Source: DASQVO01 sp035640715 (GTDB taxonomy: Bacteria > Actinomycetota > Actinomycetes > Streptosporangiales > Streptosporangiaceae). From it: a stretch of 19,187 nucleotides of DNA. Of this stretch, positions 1 through 7,260 are shown in pieces. The notes beneath the pieces were generated by a model. It was not told the DNA's origin. It did not search any database and saw nothing but the letters and a program-made list of their open reading frames with translations. How positions within the stretch are numbered: position 1 is the stretch's first letter; each line of letters begins with the position of its first letter. Location: assembly GCA_035640715.1 (NCBI GenBank), contig DASQVO010000284.1, positions 1 through 19,187 of the forward strand. The letters are read 5' to 3'. The translations under genes were made by a program, and so were the position numbers.

Positions 1-17
1 ATCGTGCGTGCCAACAG

Positions 18-62
18 TTCAGGGCGAAAAGGCCGCCGGTTCAAATCCGGCCACCCCGGCCA
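18..62 (+). other. 3' half of a tRNA-Pro (possible attachment-site remnant)
   Basis: From an anticodon-loop-like TTCAGGG the sequence follows the 3' half of an actinobacterial tRNA-Pro. It has a variable loop, a perfectly paired T-arm (GCCGG / TTCAAAT loop / CCGGC), an acceptor 3' strand CACCCCG, a discriminator base and an encoded CCA. The 17 bases before it do not form the matching anticodon stem, so the 5' half is missing or replaced. A 3' tRNA half without its 5' half is what integration of an element into a tRNA gene leaves at the far end. The intact tRNA would lie to the left of the window. It could also be a simple pseudo-tRNA. Confidence 0.5.
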
Positions 63-358
63 CGAAAGTCCAGGGCATGGCGCATCGCCGGGATCACCGA
101 GATCACCCGCACCCTCCAGCGAATCGCCCGCGACCGGACCCGCGCACTCCTTGTTCTCCCATTGCGCGACGTAGATCACAAACGACTTTACCGGTCCCGT
201 GATTGACCCCTGAAGCTGAAGGTAGACAACCTGGCGGAAAGACTGCCGGCGCCGCGGCTATGCCAGCGGGGCACCGGCCGCTGTGTGCGGTGACGTGGTG
301 ATGGCGGCGGGCCGATGGCGTGCCGCCTTCTCCGTTCCTCCTAGATAGGGAGTGCCTT
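63..358. other. no gene recognised
   Basis: Short overlapping reading frames are present on both strands, but none has a convincing ribosome-binding site, family resemblance or uniform codon bias. The last 15 bases carry a GGGAG that serves the next gene. Confidence 0.5.
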
Positions 359-844
359 ATGCACGGCATGCTCAAACGCGCCGCGGCCAGCGCGATCCCC
401 GCCCTGCTCGGCCTGGCGGTTTGCCCGGCCAGCGCCATGGCCGCACCTCACACCGGCCGGGCAGCCGCACGGGCCACGAAAGCGGCCTCCCGCATGATGC
501 ATACCACCGGCACCGCAAACACCCACCGGCTCAAAAGCACCGGCGCCGAATTCGCCGCCACCCCGGCGAACCCGGACATCCCGATGTTCATGCCCGCCTT
601 CATTGCCGTCCCGGTCTACCCCGGCGGCGGCATCGCCCAGCTCGCTCACTTTTCCCGGGTCCCCGGCTCCGCGAACGTTTTCCGGACCGGCTCCGTGAAC
701 GGCGCGCCCGCTGACGGGGTCATCGCCTACGGCAGCAATGAAAAGATTTTCGGCAACCATATCGCCGCCAGCGCCGGTAGCGGCATTAACACATACCAGA
801 ACCTTGGTAACGGCGCGGGGATCGGAGCCGTGTCATCTCCCTGA
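359..844 (+). CDS. secreted protein of unknown function, probably frameshifted at its end
   Basis: I do not recognise the family. The start at 359 is chosen because GGGAG lies about 8 bases upstream and a clear Sec signal peptide follows: a basic start (MHGMLKR), a hydrophobic stretch around residues 8-23 and an Ala-x-Ala site (SAMA) near residue 28. The mature part is rich in Ala, Gly and Thr, with no cysteine and no membrane segment, which suggests an exported protein. The frame ends at 842-844, but the next frame continues from about 832 with a stretch of similar character (VISLKGHAVTADGATVKG). The visible 161-residue product may therefore be the N-terminal part of a longer, broken protein. 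No neighbour suggests a function. Confidence 0.5.
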   Translation: MHGMLKRAAASAIPALLGLAVCPASAMAAPHTGRAAARATKAASRMMHTTGTANTHRLKSTGAEFAATPANPDIPMFMPAFIAVPVYPGGGIAQLAHFSRVPGSANVFRTGSVNGAPADGVIAYGSNEKIFGNHIAASAGSGINTYQNLGNGAGIGAVSSP

Positions 845-1131
845 AGGGACATGCCGTTACGGCCGACGGGGCCACAGTCAAGGGCCTCACAGTGATAGTG
901 CACAACTCCGCCTAAGGCTTCCGGTTTGTGCCGCTGACCGTGCCGGTCACCGTCAACGGTGCCATCGGGGACATCACCGCCACCCTGCTCACCCCGGACA
1001 TCACCCGCCGCCGAATGGGCGGCTACCAGGCCGTGGCCTGGGTTTGTGGTCCGCGTGGGATCCCGCAGGAGACCGCGCCGGAACAGCGCGATCCTGTGCT
1101 GTGCCTAGCCTGCTGGACTGGACACTGCTAG
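832..1131 (+). pseudogene. displaced C-terminal part of the secreted protein
   Basis: In the frame one base off from the preceding gene, the sequence reads as a beta-rich, valine/glycine-rich segment (VISLKGHAVTADGATVKG) up to a TAA at 913-915. It then continues in the same frame with LTVPVTVNGAIGDITATLL. Both pieces look like the extracellular protein before them and lack starts of their own, although GTG 928 could open the last piece. The simplest reading is one ancestral gene broken by an indel near 830-841 and a nonsense change at 913. Alternatively the TAA is the natural end and the rest belongs to another remnant. Similarity after about 1010 fades. Confidence 0.4.
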
Positions 1132-1144
1132 CGCGTCGCGTCCG

Positions 1145-1582
1145 TCAGCGGCTCTCGAAGAGCGTGACCAGGTCGTCTTTGCCGAACATCCGAGCGGTCT
1201 CGACGGCCGACGGGGTGCCCGCGGTCGGGTCGGCGCCACCGTCGAGGAGCGCCTCGATCACCGCCCGTTCCCCTTTGAAGACGGCGCCCGCGAGCGGGGT
1301 CTGGCCGCGATCGTTGGGTCGGTCGGGGTCGGCGCCGCGCTCCAGCAGCGCCGCGACCGTCTGCGGGTGGCCGTGATAGGCGGCGAGCATGATGAGGGTG
1401 TCGCCCTTGTCGTTGCAGAGGTTGGCCGGAACGCCGGCGTCCACATAGGCGGCCAGAGTGTCGGTGCCGCCCTGGCGGGCAAGGTTGAAGACCTTCGCCG
1501 CGAGCTGGAGCACCTCGGGGTCGTGCGCGGGCTCCTGCTCGTGGTGCGCGGCGTGGTCGGGGCGGTGAGTGGGATCGGACAT
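1145..1582 (-). CDS. ankyrin-repeat protein
   Basis: This is a 145-residue soluble protein. Residues 1-22 are a His/Asp-rich polar start. Ankyrin repeats follow: a degenerate one around 25-57, clear ones at 59-91 (GDTLIMLAAYHGH, LLERGAD) and 92-124 (GQTPLAGAVFKGE, LLDGGADP), and a partial capping repeat to the end. The hallmark TPL and GAD positions are present. Ankyrin repeats bind proteins; no enzymatic domain is fused, so a small scaffold or inhibitor is likely, with no visible partner. The ATG at 1582 has AGGAG about 10 bases upstream. It converges on the decayed secreted gene and has no co-directional neighbour, so it is probably monocistronic. Confidence 0.88.
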   Translation of the reverse strand: MSDPTHRPDHAAHHEQEPAHDPEVLQLAAKVFNLARQGGTDTLAAYVDAGVPANLCNDKGDTLIMLAAYHGHPQTVAALLERGADPDRPNDRGQTPLAGAVFKGERAVIEALLDGGADPTAGTPSAVETARMFGKDDLVTLFESR

Positions 1583-2002
1583 ACGGCGTCGGCTCCTGCC
1601 TCGGTCTCCAGGTCCTTTCGGCTGCCTGCAGTTTCACCCTACGTACGGTCAGCCCTTGGCACATCCCGCCGTCCGGGAGTTGCTGCACGCGGAGTCAGGT
1701 GCGCTGATCGTCGCCCGGTCGGTAATCGTGCTGTTGGGTTTGTTCAAGTTTCAGGCAGGCCAGGCTGAGGAGAAGATCCCGGCGACTGGCAGGGAGCCTG
1801 CTTACGGGCGATGATGGCTGGGGGCTGATCAGGGGACTGCGGGTAGCACAGGATTGAACAATGACCCGGACGACAGCGGCGGGATGCGGGACCCGGCTGA
1901 CCGGCGCGACCCGCAGAATAAAGTTGGGTCGGCCATATTGGCACCCAGCGTTCTGCTGAGTTGTCGACCAGTCCTGCTGAGCTGTCCACCAAGGAGATCA
2001 GG
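1583..2002. other. intergenic region with a short imperfect tandem repeat
   Basis: No convincing gene is present. Just before the DUF302 gene, at about 1952-1992, two 21-base units lie in tandem (TTCTGCTGAGTTGTCGACCAG and TCCTGCTGAGCTGTCCACCA), differing at a few bases. The second unit runs into the AAGGAG ribosome-binding site. A TTG in the first unit is in frame with the gene, but the ATG at 2003 is better placed. Confidence 0.5.
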
Positions 2003-2407
2003 ATGACCGAAGACTGGCCGCAGAACGAGAAAAACATCATTACCAAGGTCAGCCCACGATCAGTGGCTGACACTGTCACGCGTCTCGCTGACATGGTCCT
2101 TGCGAGGGGAATGAAGCTCTTCGCCGTGATCGACCAGAGCGCTGAGGCTCACCAGGCCGGGCTTCAGTTGCGCGATACCACACTGGTGATCTTCGGCGAC
2201 CCGATCGCGGGCACGCCGGTGATGGCGGCTTCGCCATTGGCCGCGCTCGACCTGCCGCTCAAGGTCCTGGTGTGGGACGACGCGTTGGAGACAAAGGTCT
2301 CCTACTACTCGCCCGCGGCGCTCGCCGCCCGCTATCATCTCAGCGCTGACCTGGCGGTAAATCTGGCCGGCATCGATGCGCTCACCGATGCGCTCATTGC
2401 CCCGTAG
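2003..2407 (+). CDS. DUF302 family protein
   Basis: The 134-residue product matches the DUF302 fold in length and pattern. An early segment has alternating beta/alpha character (SVADTVTRLADMVLARGMKLFAVIDQ, split here as SVADTVTRLADMV and GMKLFAVIDQS). The family core is LVIFGDP (61-67), followed by GTPVMAASPLAALDLPLK and VLVWDD (88-93). DUF302 proteins are small soluble proteins of unknown biochemical role, often near redox or stress genes. No signal peptide or membrane helix is seen. The ATG at 2003 is preferred over an in-frame TTG 42 bases upstream because AAGGAG ends six bases before it. It stands alone between unrelated genes. Confidence 0.85.
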   Translation: MTEDWPQNEKNIITKVSPRSVADTVTRLADMVLARGMKLFAVIDQSAEAHQAGLQLRDTTLVIFGDPIAGTPVMAASPLAALDLPLKVLVWDDALETKVSYYSPAALAARYHLSADLAVNLAGIDALTDALIAP

Positions 2408-2464
2408 CCGCGACGGCGAGGGCTTTTCGGGCGGCAGCGGCTCGCCTGCGGGTCCTCGCTAAGG

Positions 2465-2641
2465 TCAGTCTGCAGTGCTGAAGCCGCGCCGGAAGGCCCG
2501 TGCGGTGGCGACCGCCTCCTGGCGGAGTCTAGCTTTCTCTTCCTCGTCCTCTGGGGTAGCGAGAAACGAGGCGTAAGCGTTCGGCCCGTCCTGGCCGATA
2601 TCCCGGAACCGCTCGCCGAGCAGCACTAGGGCGCTGGTGAC
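2465..2641 (-). CDS. small hypothetical protein or gene remnant
   Basis: A 58-residue frame from GTG 2641 reads into a charged helical end (EDEEEKARLRQEAVATARAF) and has the G/C-rich third positions expected of a real gene here. It lacks a good ribosome-binding site, and the frame extends upstream to 2776 through sequence with much weaker coding character. I do not recognise a family. It may be the 3' end of a decayed gene. It lies just beyond the redox operon on the same strand, but nothing links it to that function. Confidence 0.3.
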   Translation of the reverse strand, partial: VTSALVLLGERFRDIGQDGPNAYASFLATPEDEEEKARLRQEAVATARAFRRGFSTAD

Positions 2642-2782
2642 CTGCGCTTGCCGGGCGATGGGACTCGTTGCGGTGGCCGGGACGGCCTGCGACGCTACGC
2701 ACATGGCGGTGCCGTCGACTTTTGAGGAACTGGTAGCCGAAGGTGAGCGGCCTGTGGCGTTTTGCCCAGCAGGCATGGACCG

Positions 2783-4417
2783 CTACGCCGTGATCTGCCT
2801 CGGTCCTGCGGGTCCGCCGCTTCTTCCAGGCCCGCCAATCAGCGCGGTCCGTCCTACTGGCATTGGAAGCGGCACCGGAGCTGACTGCCTCGTCCTATTC
2901 GGCGCACTGCTGAGCCGTAGCGCCAGCGCGGGGCACATGTCGACGGCCTGCTGCGCGTCCTTCGCCAGCCAGTCGGGCACCGGGATATCAAGCATCACCG
3001 GGTAGCCGTGGCTGTCCAGGTGCACGATTTCCGGGATGAGGTGAGCGCATAGGCCATGGCCCTCACAGCGTGTCCAGTCGACGACCAGCCGCTTCTGCTG
3101 TTGCTGCTCCGGCCCGGACGGCAGCGGCAGAATGCCGCGCACCGGACGGCCGCAGGAGGAGTGGAAGACGTGCGCGGCGAGATCTTCTGTGAACACGTCC
3201 AGTGCGGACAGGACGAACCGGGTGACGCCGTCCGGGTGAGCGCACGCGCCACGTCCTGACACGGCCGCCGCCGATCGCCGGGCCACGTCAAGGGCCTCGA
3301 TCCCGCCCGAGCCGTCGATCAGCGCGGCGAGTGCCCGCGCGATGCGGGGCAGGCCCAGCTTGCACGGGCCGCACTGCCCGGCGGACTCGCCGGCCAGGTA
3401 GCTCGCTATCCGGGACACCTCGCCCAGCGGGCAGGTGCCGTCGCCGAGCGGCAGGACGATGCCGGCTCCGAGCATCCCGGCAACCGCGTCAAGGCCCGCG
3501 CGCGACACCGGCACGACATACGCGCTCTCGGCCGGCAGCCACATCCCGTGGTACCCGCCGACGAGCACGCCGTCTCCCGCTGGGGCCTGGCAGATATCCA
3601 GGACGGAGCCAAGGGGCACCCCGGTGGGCACCTCGACGACCGCCGGACGTGAGGCGGAACCGCTGACACTCAGCAGGACGGTGCCCGGCTCCTCCGGCGT
3701 TCCGACCGAGGCGTACCGCTCGGGTCCCAGCAGCGCAAGCACGGCGAGCTGGGCGAACGTTTCGGCATTGGACAGCAGTGTCGGCAGGCCGTGCACGCCG
3801 CTCTCGCTCGCGAGCCTCTTCCGGCCCGGCGGGATGGGGGTCTTCCCGTTGATGGCGCGGACGAGGGCACCGCTCTCACCGGAGATGAACCTCTCCGGCA
3901 CCTCCACGACGCGGACCAGCTTACGCAGGCCTGGCTCCGCGGCGATCGCCGCCTCCAGCGAACGGTTGGCGAGCTCGTTGCCGGCTACCCCGACAATGAT
4001 TTCCTCCGAACCGATCGCCTCGGCCGCCAGTGCCGCGCCGCTGAGGATCAGGTACGGCGATCGCATCAGGAGCATCTTGTCCTTGAAGCTCCCCGGCTCG
4101 CCTTCCGTGGCATTGACTACCACGATCGTCGGCTGGTCGGCCTTGCGCGCAGAATCGACGACGGCCTTCAGCTTGCGCGCGAACGGGAACGCCGCGCCGC
4201 CGTGCCCACGCAAGTCCACCTGCTGGGCCATCGTGATGAGCTCGGCACCCGAGAGCCTGGGCAGCCTGCCGAACAGGTCCCGGTGCGCCTCAAGATCCAG
4301 CCGGGGAAACCGGTCGAGCCCCGCGGTCAGCCGGGCTGCCCCTATTCGCATGATGGCCGGGGCAGCGGTTCCCACCGCGGAATCCGCGTGCATCGCTGAA
4401 TTGGAGATCATCGTCAT
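2783..4417 (-). CDS. NuoF-like flavo-iron-sulfur oxidoreductase fused to a ferredoxin domain
   Basis: The 544-residue soluble protein has the layout of the NADH-binding subunit of complex I. A glycine-rich flavin/NAD region lies at 70-78 (RGHGGAAFP), the acidic nucleotide-binding motif at 102-114 (NATEGEPGSFKDK), an SLBB-like segment at about 245-320 and the iron-sulfur region from 344. In canonical NuoF the cluster motif starts ESCGxC; here it reads ESAGQCGPC, so the first cysteine is alanine, with Cys349, Cys352 and Cys392 remaining. Residues 444-502 form a 3Fe-4S-type ferredoxin (Cys451, Cys457, Cys495 before Pro). The tail is Pro/Gly-rich. Its ATG overlaps the stop of the membrane cytochrome gene as ATGA, so the two are coupled and probably form one electron-transfer unit. 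NAD(P)H as the donor is inferred. It is not part of a nuo operon. Confidence 0.85.
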   Translation of the reverse strand: MTMISNSAMHADSAVGTAAPAIMRIGAARLTAGLDRFPRLDLEAHRDLFGRLPRLSGAELITMAQQVDLRGHGGAAFPFARKLKAVVDSARKADQPTIVVVNATEGEPGSFKDKMLLMRSPYLILSGAALAAEAIGSEEIIVGVAGNELANRSLEAAIAAEPGLRKLVRVVEVPERFISGESGALVRAINGKTPIPPGRKRLASESGVHGLPTLLSNAETFAQLAVLALLGPERYASVGTPEEPGTVLLSVSGSASRPAVVEVPTGVPLGSVLDICQAPAGDGVLVGGYHGMWLPAESAYVVPVSRAGLDAVAGMLGAGIVLPLGDGTCPLGEVSRIASYLAGESAGQCGPCKLGLPRIARALAALIDGSGGIEALDVARRSAAAVSGRGACAHPDGVTRFVLSALDVFTEDLAAHVFHSSCGRPVRGILPLPSGPEQQQQKRLVVDWTRCEGHGLCAHLIPEIVHLDSHGYPVMLDIPVPDWLAKDAQQAVDMCPALALRLSSAPNRTRQSAPVPLPMPVGRTALIGGPGRSGGPAGPRQITA

Positions 4418-6054
4418 TCGTCACCGCCGTATGAGGGGACGCGGGGAATGGGTCCGGTGCGTTCGTGCGGGCGCATCACGGACGGCCGCTGCCACCGGGG
4501 GCGACCGGGCTGAGTCCCCTGAGTCCGGTCATTCCCGCCGCCGTGAGCCGACGATGGCAGGCCTCCGTATCCGTCCTGCGGCCGCCGCGGCACCGCTTCG
4601 TAACCGGGATCCGGCCCGTAGCCTGTGTCGCGCCCGTAGCCAGGCTCCTGTCCGTAACGGGAATCCGGTCCGTATCCCGGGTTCTGGCCGTAGCGGGGAT
4701 CCGTCCCGTAACCGGACTCGGGCCGGTACGAGGGCTGAGGCCCGGTCCCGTCCACCGCGGGCTGCGGCCCGGTCCGGTACGAGGGCTGAGGCCCCGTCCC
4801 GTGCACGGGCTGAGGCCCGGTTCCGTCTACCGCAGGCTGGGGTCCGGTCTGGTAGCCGGCCCGGCGCGACGGCACAGACCGGCCAGACGGCGGCTGGCTG
4901 GGCATGGGCTGGCTGGAAGGCGCGGCATTCCACTGTACGGTCGGCGTATCGTAGTCCGGATATTCCGGTTGCTGCCGTGCTGCCAGTGCGTCGTATTCCG
5001 GCTGGCGCCGCGCCGGGGCGCCCTCGTACCGGGGTGGCCCGTCGTAGCCGGGCTCGTACCGCGGCATCCGGCCAGCGCCCGCCGGATCCGGGGGAGTCGC
5101 GATCGCCTGCTGGGCCTGCGGCCGCTCGTCGGCCATCCCGTACTGGGGCGGAAGCGACACGGCCGACCCAGGGCCCGCCGCCTGGAGCGCCGGCATGGCC
5201 CAGGTAGCGCCGCCGAGTGGCATCGCCCCGCTGACCTGTCCCATCAGGCCGAGCGCCGCTGCGCGCGTCGGCATCGACTGCATCGGTCCTGTGCCGCCGC
5301 GCCGCGACGTGGCCGCGGCGGACTCGACGATGTCCTTGGATCGCAGGGACGCCGCGAGGTACCGCACCAGGACACCCAGCGCGACGAGGGCAATGACGGC
5401 CCCGTAGCTCCAGTACACGTAGGAGCCTATTGCCTTCCGGCCTGCCAGCAGCCCGTGCACGACTCCGAGCAGGAGTGCCGCATAGGACGTGTAGTGAATC
5501 GCCCGCCATTTCCACGCATTGCCGCTGGCGGTAAAGCGCCGCCGGACGATGCCGGTGGCCACAATCAGCACAATGAGGTCCGAGGATATTGTTCCGAGCC
5601 CCATATAAAATGTGCGGTACTGTGAAAGGAACGGCACGAACGCGTCAAGGAGGTGGACGTGCAGGGTAGCCGATTCCTCTAGCTTCTTCGCCGTTATCTC
5701 CAGCACGATGTGGATGATCAGGAACGCCAGCGCGCCGAACGACACGGCCCGGTGCACGGCCTGCGCGAGTACCCTGCGACCTGGCGACATGATGATCCGG
5801 TCCGTGGCCACGAGGCCTATCCCGACCGATGCGGTGAGCGCGATGAGCGCGAACACGCCACCATATTTCAGGAGGAAATGCTGTGAAGCGGCTACCACCG
5901 CACGGCCGGCCGATGTCGTTATCGCAGCGAATATGAGCGCGATCGCGATGACCGCTACGGACACCAGGATGACCGGCTTGCGTTCTGCGCCTTCACGCGC
6001 AGCCGAGGAACGAACGTCCACATGGCCCCGCGAGCGGATGCGAGTCGTTGTCAC
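4414..6054 (-). CDS. ferric-reductase-like transmembrane cytochrome with long disordered tail
   Basis: The GTG at 6054 is chosen because AGGAGG precedes it by about 7 bases; an upstream ATG in frame has no such site. The product of about 546 residues has a basic start and six predicted helices, near 27-45, 65-84, 98-120, 152-170, 187-204 and 215-235. Two helices carry histidine pairs, His101/His115 and His187/His200, spaced 14 and 13 residues. This matches the bis-histidyl haem ligation of the ferric-reductase/NOX-type cytochrome b fold. No FAD/NAD domain follows; that role may be supplied by the coupled NuoF-like protein. Residues from about 240 to 546 are low-complexity: five TGPQP units (403-442), then repeated Tyr-Gly/Pro motifs (448-486). 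The role is probably electron transfer across or into the membrane; the acceptor is unknown. Confidence 0.8.
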   Translation of the reverse strand: MTTTRIRSRGHVDVRSSAAREGAERKPVILVSVAVIAIALIFAAITTSAGRAVVAASQHFLLKYGGVFALIALTASVGIGLVATDRIIMSPGRRVLAQAVHRAVSFGALAFLIIHIVLEITAKKLEESATLHVHLLDAFVPFLSQYRTFYMGLGTISSDLIVLIVATGIVRRRFTASGNAWKWRAIHYTSYAALLLGVVHGLLAGRKAIGSYVYWSYGAVIALVALGVLVRYLAASLRSKDIVESAAATSRRGGTGPMQSMPTRAAALGLMGQVSGAMPLGGATWAMPALQAAGPGSAVSLPPQYGMADERPQAQQAIATPPDPAGAGRMPRYEPGYDGPPRYEGAPARRQPEYDALAARQQPEYPDYDTPTVQWNAAPSSQPMPSQPPSGRSVPSRRAGYQTGPQPAVDGTGPQPVHGTGPQPSYRTGPQPAVDGTGPQPSYRPESGYGTDPRYGQNPGYGPDSRYGQEPGYGRDTGYGPDPGYEAVPRRPQDGYGGLPSSAHGGGNDRTQGTQPGRPRWQRPSVMRPHERTGPIPRVPSYGGDE

Positions 6055-6109
6055 GACATACCTCCTCAAGATCGTGACGATCCAGAGAGATCTGAGAGCG
6101 CACATTCCG

Positions 6110-6138
6110 TATGATCAAAAATGGACAATAAGTGTCAA
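6110..6138 (-). promoter_or_regulatory. candidate promoter of the redox operon
   Basis: Reading the minus strand, a perfect TTGACA (6138-6133) is followed after 17 bases by TCATAC (6115-6110). This would start transcription near 6103 and give a leader of about 50 bases before GTG 6054. The -10 matches the consensus only partly. No other good promoter is seen upstream of this operon. Confidence 0.5.
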
Positions 6139-6150
6139 CTATCATGTTTC

Positions 6151-6170
6151 AGCGTTACATGGGCAACGCT
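6151..6170. repeat. inverted repeat just upstream of the redox promoter
   Basis: AGCGTT (6151-6156) and AACGCT (6165-6170) form a perfect inverted repeat around an 8-base centre. It lies 13 bases upstream of the -35 element of the candidate redox promoter, so a regulator-binding site is possible. No T-run follows, which argues against a terminator. Confidence 0.4.
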
Positions 6171-6804
6171 AGCATGTTGGGTCACGGTCCGGTGACGAAA
6201 CGATATATAAACTCCGTAGATCCGGTATCTCGCCGCGTTCGCCCGGAACGTCCGCGCGGTGGCGGCGGCACCAGCACGAGCGGCACCGGTAACAGCGGGG
6301 CCGCATCCGGGGGAAGCTCAGTCAGTGACGGCGCAGCCACGAACCTGCTGCTCAGCAGCGGGCAGCAGCCACGAACGGCGGCGCATGGGCACGGCGATCA
6401 CCTGGGCAGCCGCGCTCCGCGGCGGAAGGCACCCACCTCCGCCCGGTGCGCGCAGATGCGCCGCCGAGGAAGTACGGGAACACGTCCCTCCTCGGCAGAT
6501 TTACATGCCCGTTATACCGGCAGGAGCGCACAAATCCGCTAAATCCACGATTTCCGGAGTCTCAGAAATCCGGCAAATATGAGTGATTCCGGCAAAAAAT
6601 TCTTCTGGGATAAATCGGGCATATCGTCAGACGGCAAGCACTCCACGACCACCGGCATGGAGGCCGGCTGGTGCTCCGCGCGGCCACCGCCGCGTCCGGG
6701 CAGCCCTGGTTGGCTTTGTCAACCTCATTCGGGACCACATGACGGCTCGGCTCGGACCCACCCGGCCCGTCGGCGCGCTTCTGTCGCGTAACGGGATCAG
6801 CTAG
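6171..6804. other. no gene recognised
   Basis: Several short frames exist on both strands, but none shows a family signature or a good ribosome-binding site. The stretch around 6530-6620 is markedly more A/T-rich than its surroundings and contains repeated TCCGGCAAA words. I see no complete gene here. Confidence 0.5.
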
Positions 6805-7095
6805 CGGGCGGCGTCGGAACTCCGGGCAGCAGAAGGAGTTTGCCGCGGGCGTGCCCGCTTTCCTGATGTTCAGTGTGGTACGCCAGTTTCTAGCGTGAAG
6901 GTTTGGGCGATCGCGATGCTGACCGTGCCGTTGGCTGCGTTCCGTGCCGACATCAGCCCCAAGTACCTCCTGCACGCCGTCGCCAATCTGTGCCTGCCCG
7001 TGGCGGACGAGGGAGTCGCGTACAGCCAGCGCATGGTCGCGCTCCTCATCGACGGGCTGCGCTACGGCGCCGATACGAGCCAGTCTCGCTCCTGA
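6805..7095 (+). pseudogene. TetR-family regulator, C-terminal remnant
   Basis: The frame is open from 6805 (after a TAG) to the TGA at 7093-7095. From about 6928 it resembles the C-terminal ligand-binding domain of actinobacterial TetR regulators: FRADISPKYLLHAVANLC and then the family-like ending RMVALLIDGLRYGAD. The N-terminal helix-turn-helix domain is absent upstream and GTG 6895 has no ribosome-binding site, so this is best read as the leftover end of a deleted regulator gene. Whether that regulator once controlled the nearby redox operon cannot be told. Confidence 0.5.
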
Positions 7096-7260
7096 AGTCG
7101 TGCACGGACCGGTTCATTCCTTCCCGAGGTATGGCCGGTCCGCCTCGATGAACGACAACGGCAATCCTGGGCCCATAGTCCACGAGTGCCAGCGTCCAGC
7201 CGTCCCACGCTGAAGGTAACGATCTACTACTGGAGCACCAGAAGCTAGCGACAAGGATCG

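Noticed and set aside
3435..5207. Long open frame (590 codons) on the plus strand
   Set aside because: It runs antisense across the NuoF-like and cytochrome genes, is full of Arg/Ser/Pro/Ala and has no family features; a GC-rich shadow.
6151..6170. Inverted repeat considered as a terminator
   Set aside because: Short AT-containing stem without a T-run and with no gene ending nearby; an operator is more plausible.
6562..6975. Minus-strand frame of 137 codons
   Set aside because: No start signal or coding bias, and it overlaps the recognisable TetR remnant on the other strand.
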